Below, piece by piece: positions 30,695 through 40,478 of a stretch of 64,000 nucleotides of DNA. Every line of letters starts with the position of its first letter. Within the stretch, counting starts at the first letter, position 1. The translations under genes were made by a program, and so were the position numbers. Origin of the DNA: Flavobacteriia bacterium (GTDB taxonomy: Bacteria > Bacteroidota > Bacteroidia > Flavobacteriales_D > Crocinitomicaceae); assembly GCA_016183815.1 (NCBI GenBank), contig JACPDW010000010.1, positions 62,001-126,000 of the forward strand, read 5' to 3'. A model generated the notes under the pieces. That model ran no database searches, was not told the origin of the DNA, and saw only the letters and a list, made by a program, of their open reading frames with translations.

Positions 30695-32050
30695 TTAAAG
30701 GTTTTTTATCCAAGAATTTTTAAAAGTGCAAGTTTGATATTCTTTATCAATACGAATGTAAGCACCTGAAATTTTTGAGCTTACCCATTGTTTTATTTTT
30801 TCTTCGTGTTTTTGATTTTCAGCTGCTCTTAAAATTAAAGGGTAATCTTCTTTTAAATTTGCCACATGCGGTTGTGTTCTTTCCATCAAACGAACAATTC
30901 TAATTCCTTGTTTTCTTTCAATAAAATCAAAATAAAACGAGGGACTTGAGAAATCACCGACTTTCATGTTGTCTGTTAATAAATAAATCTGTTGATCTAC
31001 TTGATTTAAATCTTCCATACTCCAAAGGATTTCACCAGTAATTGGATTAGTAATAACACCTTTATTTTTGTTTGTGTTTTTATCATTTGAATATTTTTCA
31101 ACTGCTTCATCCCATGTAATGCTTTTGTCACTTAATTTTTTAAAACATTCTTCCATCATCTCACTTGATTGAGCTAAACTTTCTCTGTTAAATTCAGGTA
31201 CAATTAAAATATGACGACATTTATATTCATCACCTTTTCTTTCGATTAACTGAATAATATGATAACCGTAATCCGTTTCAAAAACAGTACTAATTTCACT
31301 TGGTTTCAAACTAAAAGCAATCGATTCAAATTGAGGAACCATCATGCCTCTTGAAGCTTCTATATACCCTCCTTGTTGTGAACTTCCAGGGTCTTGAGAA
31401 TGTATGCGAGCTTGTGTTTCAAAAGATTTTCCAGAAATTATGTCTTCTCTAATGTCGTTTAGTTTTTTAACTGCTAATTGTTTGTCTTGTTCGGTAATTT
31501 GAGGAAAAACAACGATTTGCTGAAAACTAAGTTGTGAACTAATTAAAGGTAAACTGTCTTTAGGAATTTTATCAAAAAATTTTTCAATCTCTTTGGGGGA
31601 GACAGAAACAGAAGATAAAAGTGTTCTTTCCGTTTCATCTGCAAGCATACGTTTTTTAATAGTTGAACGGAATTCATTTTTTATATCGGTAATTGTTTTT
31701 CCATAAAACTGTTCCATTTTTTCTCTACCTCCGATTTGATTTTCAATGATTCGAATCCTGTTTTCCATTTCAGCGTCAACCTGAGCATCCGTTATTTGAA
31801 CACTGTCGATTTCTGCTTGATTAAGTAAAAGTCCTTGATAAAGAAGTTGTTCTAAAATGTCACAATCTGTTATTTGATCTAATTTTTGGCCATTTTGAAT
31901 AAATTCTATCTTTTTATTCTCAATATCAGATTTTAAAATAGGATTATTTCCAATTTGAGCTACAATTTTATCAATGATGTAGGAATTTTTTTCTTGAGAA
32001 AAAAAAGAAAAGCTAAATAGGAAAAAAGTAAATAATATAGTATATTTCAT
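30695..32050 (-). CDS. SurA-like peptidylprolyl isomerase (two parvulin domains)
   Basis: Signal peptide; FQQIVVFPQ...GGYIEASRGMMVPQFESIAFSLKPSEIS...YGYHIIQLI and CRHILIVPEF parvulin segments. Confidence 0.85.
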   Translation of the reverse strand: MKYTILFTFFLFSFSFFSQEKNSYIIDKIVAQIGNNPILKSDIENKKIEFIQNGQKLDQITDCDILEQLLYQGLLLNQAEIDSVQITDAQVDAEMENRIRIIENQIGGREKMEQFYGKTITDIKNEFRSTIKKRMLADETERTLLSSVSVSPKEIEKFFDKIPKDSLPLISSQLSFQQIVVFPQITEQDKQLAVKKLNDIREDIISGKSFETQARIHSQDPGSSQQGGYIEASRGMMVPQFESIAFSLKPSEISTVFETDYGYHIIQLIERKGDEYKCRHILIVPEFNRESLAQSSEMMEECFKKLSDKSITWDEAVEKYSNDKNTNKNKGVITNPITGEILWSMEDLNQVDQQIYLLTDNMKVGDFSSPSFYFDFIERKQGIRIVRLMERTQPHVANLKEDYPLILRAAENQKHEEKIKQWVSSKISGAYIRIDKEYQTCTFKNSWIKNL

Positions 32051-32117
32051 AGTTCAATTGCAAAATTGAGTTTTATTTTGCTCAATATTTAAGATTTTAA
32101 TGATTATTAACAATATT

Positions 32118-34085
32118 TTATTGACCTATGGAATATAAAACATCTTCATAAATTTTAATTGGATGTTTTTGAGTTAGTTCTTCTAACCATTTTTTTTCTA
32201 AATAACTTTGATAATCAGAAGTAATTACTCCTTTTGCTTCATCAATTGATTTTGGACCAGCAGGTAGAACTTCTTCTACTTTTATTACATAATGTTTTCC
32301 GTCGATGTCATAAGGTATATTTAGTCCTTTTTGAAGATTTTTATCTTTCAAATAAGGCGTTTCAGAAACTTCAAATTTGTTAGTTTTCACTTTAAGATTC
32401 AGTTCAGTATCTTTGTTTATCTTTTCTAATACATGTTTTGATGTGATGGTATCTTTTTTGTCTTTCTTAAGCATCTTATATACAGAGTTGGCAACATCGG
32501 CGTTAGCACATTCATAAACCACAGCGTTTAACCTATCTTTCCACATATAATTTTGTTTATTATTATTATAATAAACTCTTAATCCAGCGGTATCTTTACT
32601 TGCTTTATTCCAAACTTTATCAGACATCACCTCGTACAACAGAATTCCATCGTGATATTCTTGCATTAATGCTTTAAATTCAGGATATTTAGCTTCAAGT
32701 TGAGATTCTTCAAAACTTAAAATACTGGATTTTTCCCATTGTTTAAACTGTAAATTGACTAAATCATTAATTGATGTGCTTTTAGGGTAAGCATTGGTAT
32801 TTTTTGCTAAATATTCTGCAAATTGTTTTTGAGTATAATTTTGTTTTGCAAGAGTAAATAAAACCTCATCCGTCAAAATTGATTCTTTTTTCCAATTCCC
32901 AGAAAAATAATTAGAGTCTAAACTTTTATAAAAAGGTTTAATCGCTTTGTCTTTATTAGAAATATAATTGTATTCTTTTTTTAAATTCAATACAAAAACA
33001 TCTTGAGTTAATTTAGATCTTTCATCTCTTTTCACTTTATTTTGAAGTTCTTTTTTCATTGATTCATAAGAAGCAATGTCTTTCCATGAAATTCTTTTTA
33101 AAATATGATAACCATAAGGAGTCATAACTGGTTGAGAAAATTCACCTTCCGATTTTAATGCGAAAGCTGCATCTTCAAATTCGGGTAACATTCGAGTTGT
33201 AGTACCAGAACCAAATGGAGGTAATACACCACCTTTTTCATTTGAATTAAAATCGTCTGAATATTTTGTCACCATTTCTTCAAAACTTGCACCTTGCTTT
33301 AATTTATCGTGAATCTCGTATATTTTTTTACGAGCATTTTCTTTGTCTTGTTCAGTATCTTCTTTACTTAATGCAACCATAATATGAGCTACAGTAATAG
33401 TTCCTCTAGCTGGTCTAACATCAAAAACTTTAAGGATATGATAACCAAATTTAGTTCGAATTGGATTTGATACTTTACCAACTGGCGTATTAAAAGCGGC
33501 TTGTTCAAAAGGGAAAACCATTTGAAATGCAGTAAAATATCCTAAATCTCCACCGTTTTGAGATACAGAAGGGTCTTCAGAACCACCAGCTCCTTTTGCT
33601 ACAGTTGCAAAATCTTCACCATTTTCAATTCTTTTTTTAAGTGCAAGCAATTTATTGTAAGCAGCTAAAGTGTCTGCTGAACTTGCATTTTCTGATACTT
33701 TTATTAATATGTGAGATGCTTTTATTTCTTTTTTTAATCTTTCATAAGACTCTTTAACTAAAGCTTCGTTGAGTTGATTGTCCACTAAATATGGAGCAGA
33801 TAACGATTTTCTATACCCTTCTAATTCTTTTTTCAGACGAGGAATTGTATCGTAACCTAAAACTTCTGCTTCAGCCACTTTTAATTTGAATTTTTTAAAT
33901 AAATCCATGTACTCATCTAAAGTTTTTTTATCGTACTTTGGCGTTGGATTATTTTTGAGATAGATTTGTAAAAAATCAGATTTTGTAACTTTTTTTCCGT
34001 TAACTTCCATTAAAACAGGATCTGTTTGAGCAGTCAAAAAAAGAGTTGAAAATAATACACTTACAATAAATATCACTTTTTTCAT
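32118..34085 (-). CDS. Parvulin-type peptidylprolyl isomerase (two PpiC domains)
   Basis: KASHILIKVSE...GGDLGYFTAFQMVFPFEQAAFN...YGYHILK and VAHIMVAL...GGVLPPFGSGTTTRMLPEFEDAAF...YGYHILKRI. Confidence 0.88.
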   Translation of the reverse strand: MKKVIFIVSVLFSTLFLTAQTDPVLMEVNGKKVTKSDFLQIYLKNNPTPKYDKKTLDEYMDLFKKFKLKVAEAEVLGYDTIPRLKKELEGYRKSLSAPYLVDNQLNEALVKESYERLKKEIKASHILIKVSENASSADTLAAYNKLLALKKRIENGEDFATVAKGAGGSEDPSVSQNGGDLGYFTAFQMVFPFEQAAFNTPVGKVSNPIRTKFGYHILKVFDVRPARGTITVAHIMVALSKEDTEQDKENARKKIYEIHDKLKQGASFEEMVTKYSDDFNSNEKGGVLPPFGSGTTTRMLPEFEDAAFALKSEGEFSQPVMTPYGYHILKRISWKDIASYESMKKELQNKVKRDERSKLTQDVFVLNLKKEYNYISNKDKAIKPFYKSLDSNYFSGNWKKESILTDEVLFTLAKQNYTQKQFAEYLAKNTNAYPKSTSINDLVNLQFKQWEKSSILSFEESQLEAKYPEFKALMQEYHDGILLYEVMSDKVWNKASKDTAGLRVYYNNNKQNYMWKDRLNAVVYECANADVANSVYKMLKKDKKDTITSKHVLEKINKDTELNLKVKTNKFEVSETPYLKDKNLQKGLNIPYDIDGKHYVIKVEEVLPAGPKSIDEAKGVITSDYQSYLEKKWLEELTQKHPIKIYEDVLYSIGQ

Positions 34086-34226
34086 TTTACATTAAAATTT
34101 AAAAACAGCCAAAGATATATAATTCATATGAATAAAATTAATTTTAACATTTTTTTAAAAGAATTCTTTTTTAAATGTATGAATAACTTGTATTAGAATA
34201 TAAAGAAATTCTATTTAAAATTAAAT

Positions 34227-34661
34227 TTAAATGTGAGCTGTTTGTTTATTATCTATAAAACCATTCTCTTGTTCTTTTTTAATTGTTTTTAAAGGGGTTG
34301 AAGTGTTAGTTGGAGTCATATTTACTCTTCCGTTATACACAGCTCCAAACTCCATTTCCATTTGAGTTGTTTGAATGTCACCATTTATTTTTCCAGAAGA
34401 CCGAATTTCAAGTTTTTCGACATAAATGTTTCCATTTAAAGTTCCATAAATCACTGCTTCTTTAGCTTTTACATCTCCCGTTACTTTTCCACTTAAACCA
34501 ATAATTATTCCTGATTGAATTGTTACATCACCTTTAACTATTCCATCAATTTTAATACTACTATTGGATTGGATTTGTCCGTCAATTTGACAACCATCTG
34601 CAATGATTGTTGCGATTTGTTGACTATCCAAGTTTCTTTCTTTTTTACCGAACATTGCCAT
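34227..34661 (-). CDS. Bactofilin (polymer-forming cytoskeletal protein)
   Basis: Short beta-helical repeats IDGIVKGDVTIQSG...GKVTGDVKAKEAVIYGTLNGNIYVEKLEIRSSGKINGDI. Confidence 0.9.
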   Translation of the reverse strand: MAMFGKKERNLDSQQIATIIADGCQIDGQIQSNSSIKIDGIVKGDVTIQSGIIIGLSGKVTGDVKAKEAVIYGTLNGNIYVEKLEIRSSGKINGDIQTTQMEMEFGAVYNGRVNMTPTNTSTPLKTIKKEQENGFIDNKQTAHI

Positions 34662-34674
34662 AACAAAATTTTTT

Positions 34675-35532
34675 TTAATTGTTTAAATCTAAAAATTGAG
34701 CAGGATTAAGGGGTTTGCCTAAATATCTCACTTCATAATGCAAATGAGGGCCAGTTGATCTACCCGTTGACCCTAAATCGCCTATGATTTGATTTGTTTT
34801 AACTTTTTGACCTAAACGTACACGTATTTTAGATAAATGACCATAAAGGGTTTCGTATCCGTTTTTGTGTTTGATTACCACACATTGACCATAACCATAA
34901 TGATAGGAAGCAATAGTTATAACGCCAGATGCCGTGGCTTTAATTGCATCACCAATTTTACCTTCAAAATCAACGCCTGAATGAAACTCAGATCCTCTAC
35001 CACTAAAAGGATTTCTTCTGTATCCAAATCCAGATCCTCTTTTGTTTCGATGAGGATAACCTAAAGGTACATATTTTAAGTTTTTTAATAAACTACTTAG
35101 ATAAATATTATAGTATTTATAAGATTCAATTGCACTTAATTTTGTGTAGTCAATTCCACCCTGCTTAATTTGATTTTTAACGCCCCTTTTTGATAAATAT
35201 GACGAAATTTTTTCCAATTGTTTATCGATGTTATTGATATAACTTCGAGCAATTAAAGTATCTGTACTCATTGGAGCTAATACTTCATTTTTTAAATAAT
35301 CAAGCTCTGTTTGAGCCTGTTGATTTTCATTTGCTTTTCTATTTTGAATATACAATGATATAGCTAAAAAAACAATTAGAAGTAAAACAGAGGAAACATA
35401 ATATTTTAAACGTGAGAGATGCTTTGTGGCAATTGTGATAGACTTTGTCGCAGGATTATTTTTATTTACAATTACAATTGTACTGTATTCTTTTTTTTTT
35501 CGTTTTCTATTTATTGATTTATTTTTAAGCAC
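34675..35532 (-). CDS. M23 family metallopeptidase
   Basis: N-terminal TM; GSGFGYRRNPFSGRGSEFHSGVDFEGKIGDAIKATASG, VVIKHKNGYETLYGHLS, GSTGRSTGPHLHYEV; GTG start. Confidence 0.92.
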   Translation of the reverse strand: MLKNKSINRKRKKKEYSTIVIVNKNNPATKSITIATKHLSRLKYYVSSVLLLIVFLAISLYIQNRKANENQQAQTELDYLKNEVLAPMSTDTLIARSYINNIDKQLEKISSYLSKRGVKNQIKQGGIDYTKLSAIESYKYYNIYLSSLLKNLKYVPLGYPHRNKRGSGFGYRRNPFSGRGSEFHSGVDFEGKIGDAIKATASGVITIASYHYGYGQCVVIKHKNGYETLYGHLSKIRVRLGQKVKTNQIIGDLGSTGRSTGPHLHYEVRYLGKPLNPAQFLDLNN

Positions 35533-35750
35533 TTAATTATCACATTTGGATTGCGAATATACGAAAAATATTTCATATTGAATCAATTTTAAATCTAAAT
35601 TTATTTTTTTTAACAACTTTGTGTTTATAAATAGAGAATTTTATATTCTTAATACTCCTATAAAAAAAATATAATTTTGATGCAACTTTTTAATTAAAAA
35701 TTACGTCATCTAGAACGATTTAATAAATTTGCATATCTTTAAAATATAAT

Positions 35751-36143
35751 ATGAAAAAACTACTTTTATTTAGCATGTTGATATTAAGCACTTTGCTTTT
35801 TTCACAAGAAATAGATCAACGTTTGTTGGTAAAATACAATTCTTCCGAAATAAAAAAAATACAAAAAGATAATCCCAACGAATATCTATTTTTAATCAAT
35901 GCATTAAATAAAGGTATTTTTATAGGTGACATTCCTCAAGAAAAAAGTAAATCTATTGTTTTTGATGGAGAAATAACAGTTGACTTAACTCAAACCCATA
36001 CTTTTTTAACCCTTGGATTAGAAATAAAAGATAAATACCAATATTACAAAATTAAAGGTACAAATAAAATGCTGGGTGTTTTGCCTCGTATTGCTCTTGA
36101 TGAAAAATTGTTAAAAGAAAAAACTCAATCTACTAAAAAATGA
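35751..36143 (+). CDS. Small secreted protein of unknown function
   Basis: Signal peptide MKKLLLFSMLILSTLLFSQ; stop overlaps start of the following 984-aa T9SS cargo gene by 4 nt. Confidence 0.7.
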   Translation: MKKLLLFSMLILSTLLFSQEIDQRLLVKYNSSEIKKIQKDNPNEYLFLINALNKGIFIGDIPQEKSKSIVFDGEITVDLTQTHTFLTLGLEIKDKYQYYKIKGTNKMLGVLPRIALDEKLLKEKTQSTKK

Positions 36144-39094
36144 AAAAAATAATTTCTCTTTCTTTTGTATTATTATTAAATTTATATAATTCTATAAATG
36201 CTCAAGTAATTAATATTACAGATGCAGATCAAACTCCTTTAACTTGTGCAAATTTTAACGATGGTGCTGCTATAAATTTTGAAGACAATGGTGGTGCGGG
36301 AAATTATCCACCTTTAAGCGATGAAACCATTACACTTTGCCCTGATTTGCCTAATGGACCAAAAATTTCAGTTACTTTTGCAACCAATGCAGGTTTTTCC
36401 TTTGATGTTGATGCTAGCGATACCATTTATATTTTTGATGGAATAGATATAAATGCACCTTTACTTGGTAAACTAAACAACGGGATCAACCCAAATGGTG
36501 GAAGTTATTCTGCAAGTTTTATTAATAATCCAAGTGGGTGTCTAACAATACGATTTCTTACAGATGGAAGCAATGAAGGAACTGGATTTGGAGCAAATAT
36601 TTCATGTGGAAATCCTCCTCAACCATTTGAATTACATATTGAAGCTTATATTAATGGACAAGGAAACAACGCTTTAAATCCTGCAGACACTGGTTATGTT
36701 GATATTTGCCTAGGTGATTCTGTTTTATTAATAGCTAAACCTCTTTTTCCATATTCTTTAGAAAATAATGGATTTGGATACTCACAAAATATTGATAATG
36801 TTAACTTTTTTTGGGAAACTAGCAACAATTGGGTAGGTCCAAATAATGACAGCATCTGGTTTGTACCTCCACAAAGAAGTGGTTACTATATGTCTTTAGA
36901 AATAAGCGATGCTTTTCCTCAAACCTTTCAAATGCCTTGTAAAATTAGAGTAAGTCAACAGCCCATTTTTAGAACTACAGTACCTGAAGACACTATTATT
37001 TGCATCAATCAACAATTGATTATAACTGGAGGTGCAACTCCACAAGACACGGTTGGAGTTCAATTCCCTCCAGGAGCATTTTTATTAGGGGGAACAATAG
37101 CTGGTTTAACCTATTTACCAGATGGATCAGGACAAGAATATTCAACCACAATTAATATGGATGATTTTGACAGCACTTTGACTTTTCAAAATGTAAGTGA
37201 TTTACAAAACATTTGTTTAACTATGGAACACAGTTATCTTGGGGATCTTGAGGTATGGTTGACCTGTCCAAATGGAACAGCAGTTTCTTTAATTAATTCT
37301 TATGATCCAGGAAATATTCCAGGTGGTTTTGGTGGTGGTGGTACTTTTTTAGGTGATGCTGATGATAATGGGAATGGCACACCTGGTATTGGCTGGGAAT
37401 ATTGCTTTTCTGCTGTAAACAACACTTTAGGTACAATGGGAGATGAACTTGCTGCTGGAAATACACTTCCAACAACCATTTCAAATGGAACTGCTATGAA
37501 CCCAGATGGAGTATATTTACCTGATGGAAATTTCCAAGATTTAATTGGTTGTCCTCTAAACGGTGATTGGACGATACATGTTAGAGATAATTTGGGAGTT
37601 GATGATGGATATATTTTTGAATGGGGTTTGTATTTTAATTCCGCTTTATTTCCAGAAATGGAAACTTATGTGAATCATTTAGTTGATGAATATTGGATGC
37701 CTAATCCAACAATTATTTCAGGATTAACCGATACAATGATTGTTGTACAACCCAACACTTTTGGTGATCACTTTTATACTTATCAAGTAATTGACAATTA
37801 TGGTTGTGTTTATGATACTACAATTACAATAAACGTAACAGATTTTCCTGTTGTAGATCCTGTTCAATCACAAACTGTTTGTGCTGATCAAGGTTTTGAC
37901 CCAATTGATTTTACTTTTACTGACAATACAAATCTTGTTTGGGTAAATACTAATGAAGATATTGGATTAGCAGATTCAGGTTTTGTTGATATTCCAAGTT
38001 TTGTAGGTCAAAACCAGGGAAATCAAACAAGTAATGCTTTAATAACTGCATTTGCTTACATTGGGGGTTGTATTGGTCAACCAATAACTTTTAACCTCAC
38101 CGTTAATCCAAACCCAACTATTACAGCAAGTGCTGATGATTTCATCTGTGTAGGTGGTTCAACAAACATTTCGGCAAGTGGAGCTAATACTTATAATTGG
38201 GACAATGGATTAGGTGCTGGGGATAATCATGATGTATCTCCAATTGATACTACAACTTACACCGTAACTGGAACAGATAATAACGGTTGTGAGGGTACAG
38301 ATCAAGTAACAATTTATATTATTGACCCTCCAGTTGTTTTTGCTGGAAATGACACCACTATATGTTATGGAGAATCATTACTTCTTTATGGTACTGGAGC
38401 TGATAATTATGCTTGGACAAACGGCATATCAGATAGTGTTAGTTTTATTCCAAACATTGGGACTATTACTTATACAATGACAGGTTCAAGCTCAAACGGA
38501 TGCTCTTCTCAAGACGATGTGGTTGTTAATGTTTTAGCTCAACCAATTCCGATTATTACTCCTAGTTCAACTATGGGAACTCCACCTTTAAATGTAACTT
38601 TTACAAATACAAGCCAAAATGCATCTACTTATACTTGGGATTTTGGCAATGGAAGTAGTATTTTAACAACAACTAATTTAACTGAACAAAACGCAGAATA
38701 TTCAACAATAGATGTTTATACTGTTGTTTTTACAGCTGACAATGGGGTTTGTTCAAACGATACTACTTTTCAAATCATTGTTATAAATTTTGATCCAGTA
38801 GTTTTGCATATACCAAATATTTTTACTCCTGATGGAGATAAGAAAAACGATGTTTATACTATTGGAGTAGAAAATGGAGCTGAATTTGATGGACAAATTT
38901 TTAACCGTTGGGGTAATTTAATGTATGAAATAAAAGGATTGTACAATGAAAACGATCCAAATACTTATTGGGACGGAACAAAAGATGGGAAAGAATCTAC
39001 CGAAGGGACTTATTTTATTACATACGCTGTTAAAGGTCTTGATGGAAGTTCGTATGATGGTCACACTTATTTTCACCTACAAAGGAAAAAATAA
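36140..39094 (+). CDS. Large T9SS type B (gliding motility-associated C-terminal domain) cargo protein with proprotein-convertase P-like domain and PKD domain
   Basis: LTMEHSYLGDLEVWLTCPNGTAVSL...GDWTIHVRDNLGVDDGYIFEWGLYF P-domain; TSQNASTYTWDFGNGS PKD; C-term IPNIFTPDGDKKNDVYTIGVENGAEFDGQIFNRWGNLMYEI...YWDGTKDGKESTEGTYFITYAVKG. Confidence 0.88.
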   Translation: MKKIISLSFVLLLNLYNSINAQVINITDADQTPLTCANFNDGAAINFEDNGGAGNYPPLSDETITLCPDLPNGPKISVTFATNAGFSFDVDASDTIYIFDGIDINAPLLGKLNNGINPNGGSYSASFINNPSGCLTIRFLTDGSNEGTGFGANISCGNPPQPFELHIEAYINGQGNNALNPADTGYVDICLGDSVLLIAKPLFPYSLENNGFGYSQNIDNVNFFWETSNNWVGPNNDSIWFVPPQRSGYYMSLEISDAFPQTFQMPCKIRVSQQPIFRTTVPEDTIICINQQLIITGGATPQDTVGVQFPPGAFLLGGTIAGLTYLPDGSGQEYSTTINMDDFDSTLTFQNVSDLQNICLTMEHSYLGDLEVWLTCPNGTAVSLINSYDPGNIPGGFGGGGTFLGDADDNGNGTPGIGWEYCFSAVNNTLGTMGDELAAGNTLPTTISNGTAMNPDGVYLPDGNFQDLIGCPLNGDWTIHVRDNLGVDDGYIFEWGLYFNSALFPEMETYVNHLVDEYWMPNPTIISGLTDTMIVVQPNTFGDHFYTYQVIDNYGCVYDTTITINVTDFPVVDPVQSQTVCADQGFDPIDFTFTDNTNLVWVNTNEDIGLADSGFVDIPSFVGQNQGNQTSNALITAFAYIGGCIGQPITFNLTVNPNPTITASADDFICVGGSTNISASGANTYNWDNGLGAGDNHDVSPIDTTTYTVTGTDNNGCEGTDQVTIYIIDPPVVFAGNDTTICYGESLLLYGTGADNYAWTNGISDSVSFIPNIGTITYTMTGSSSNGCSSQDDVVVNVLAQPIPIITPSSTMGTPPLNVTFTNTSQNASTYTWDFGNGSSILTTTNLTEQNAEYSTIDVYTVVFTADNGVCSNDTTFQIIVINFDPVVLHIPNIFTPDGDKKNDVYTIGVENGAEFDGQIFNRWGNLMYEIKGLYNENDPNTYWDGTKDGKESTEGTYFITYAVKGLDGSSYDGHTYFHLQRKK

Positions 39095-39104
39095 TATATC
39101 AAAG

Positions 39105-39129
39105 TTCGATTTTAAAATTGAAAGTTTTT
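39105..39129 (+). terminator. Weak intrinsic terminator between convergent genes
   Basis: ttcgatttt/aaaattgaa inverted repeat (one G-U) followed by T-run. Confidence 0.35.
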
Positions 39130-39151
39130 GGAATAGAAATTTAAATTTGGT

Positions 39152-39661
39152 TTAAAAAAATAAAGCTTTTAATTCAGTGGCATCAGAAGGTTTCATTTTA
39201 CCTGCTAAAATTAAACTAAGTTGCTTTCTTCTTAATGCACCTTCGTATCTTTCTTTTTCTTCGTTTGTTTCAGGGATTATTTCAGGAACTTGAATTGGAC
39301 CACCGTTTTGATCCACTGCAACAAAAGTATAAATGGCTTCGTTACATTTTCTTTTTTTACCATTTACAGGGTCTTCTACAAAAACATCAACAAACACTTC
39401 CATAGAAGAAGAAAAAGCCCTTGAAACTTTGGATTCTAGTGTGAGAATTGATGATTGTAAAATTGGTTCTTTAAAAGATACATTATTTACAGAAGCTGTT
39501 ACAACAACTCTCCTACAATGACGATGTGCTGAAACGCTTGCGATTACATCCATCCATGCTAAGAGCTGACCACCAAATAAATTACCTAATGTATTGGTAT
39601 CGTTTGGAAGAACAACTTTGGTTGTTATTGCTAATGTTTCAATTGCTTTTTTAGGTTTCAA
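39152..39661 (-). CDS. Acyl-CoA thioesterase (hotdog fold)
   Basis: LPNDTNTLGNLFGGQLLAWMDVIASVSAHRHCRRVVVTASVNNVSF. Confidence 0.92.
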   Translation of the reverse strand: MKPKKAIETLAITTKVVLPNDTNTLGNLFGGQLLAWMDVIASVSAHRHCRRVVVTASVNNVSFKEPILQSSILTLESKVSRAFSSSMEVFVDVFVEDPVNGKKRKCNEAIYTFVAVDQNGGPIQVPEIIPETNEEKERYEGALRRKQLSLILAGKMKPSDATELKALFF

Positions 39662-39746
39662 AATTAAATTTTTTACAAAATTAGTTTATTTAAAGTTACT
39701 ATCTTTATAAAGATTGTTAAATTGGTGATTTACTATATTCAAAATT

Positions 39747-40478
39747 TCACCATGATTGAACTTCATTTAGAATTACTTTTCCCCAAGATTTGTCACCAAA
39801 CTCTTCAATTAACTTATTTTTAAATTCTTTATCTGTATATATTTTTTTCCCTTTTTTTGGAATTACTTTATCCCAGTCTGGAACGATTAATTCCACTTTT
39901 TTAGCAAAATACACTACTCCCCCGTCTTCAGTAGCTAAACCTAGAATCGCACCAGGAAGTCCGTTAAAAGTTTCGGGTCCAACTGTTGGAATAATATCTT
40001 CACTGAACCAAGCGTAAAAACGAGTACTATCGTTTAAATGGTATATAGCTTTAGTACACATATATTTTCCAATTTTTCTCTTATTTTCCGTTATTTTCCA
40101 TTGTCGCTTAATACAATTGTCATTTACAGATATACTTTCACCCCAAAAATTATAAATACTTATTCTATTTTTACTATTTAAATGATGTATATGAGAATTT
40201 TTCATTGTAGCCCAATCCATCATTCCTTTTTTTGAAGGGTCTTCAATGGGTTGAAAAACACTTAAAGTATCATCAAAATAAAGTTCGAATTCATCAATAA
40301 TAATTTTATTTTGATCATTTAACCAGCGTTTTGATCTTTCATCAGTGTATTTTTTTTCTAAATTGGTTTTTCTTTCAAAAATTATTTTTCCTTTATTTAT
40401 TAATTGTCCAAAAAAATAATTATTCCAAAAAAATGAAAACAAAAAAATCAAAAAAACTAAAAAATGTTTAAAATTCAT
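39747..40478 (-). CDS. GLPGLI family protein
   Basis: AWFSEDIIPTVGPETFNGLPGAILGLATEDGGVVYFAKKVE contains the GLPG(A/L)ILG signature. Confidence 0.9.
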   Translation of the reverse strand: MNFKHFLVFLIFLFSFFWNNYFFGQLINKGKIIFERKTNLEKKYTDERSKRWLNDQNKIIIDEFELYFDDTLSVFQPIEDPSKKGMMDWATMKNSHIHHLNSKNRISIYNFWGESISVNDNCIKRQWKITENKRKIGKYMCTKAIYHLNDSTRFYAWFSEDIIPTVGPETFNGLPGAILGLATEDGGVVYFAKKVELIVPDWDKVIPKKGKKIYTDKEFKNKLIEEFGDKSWGKVILNEVQSW

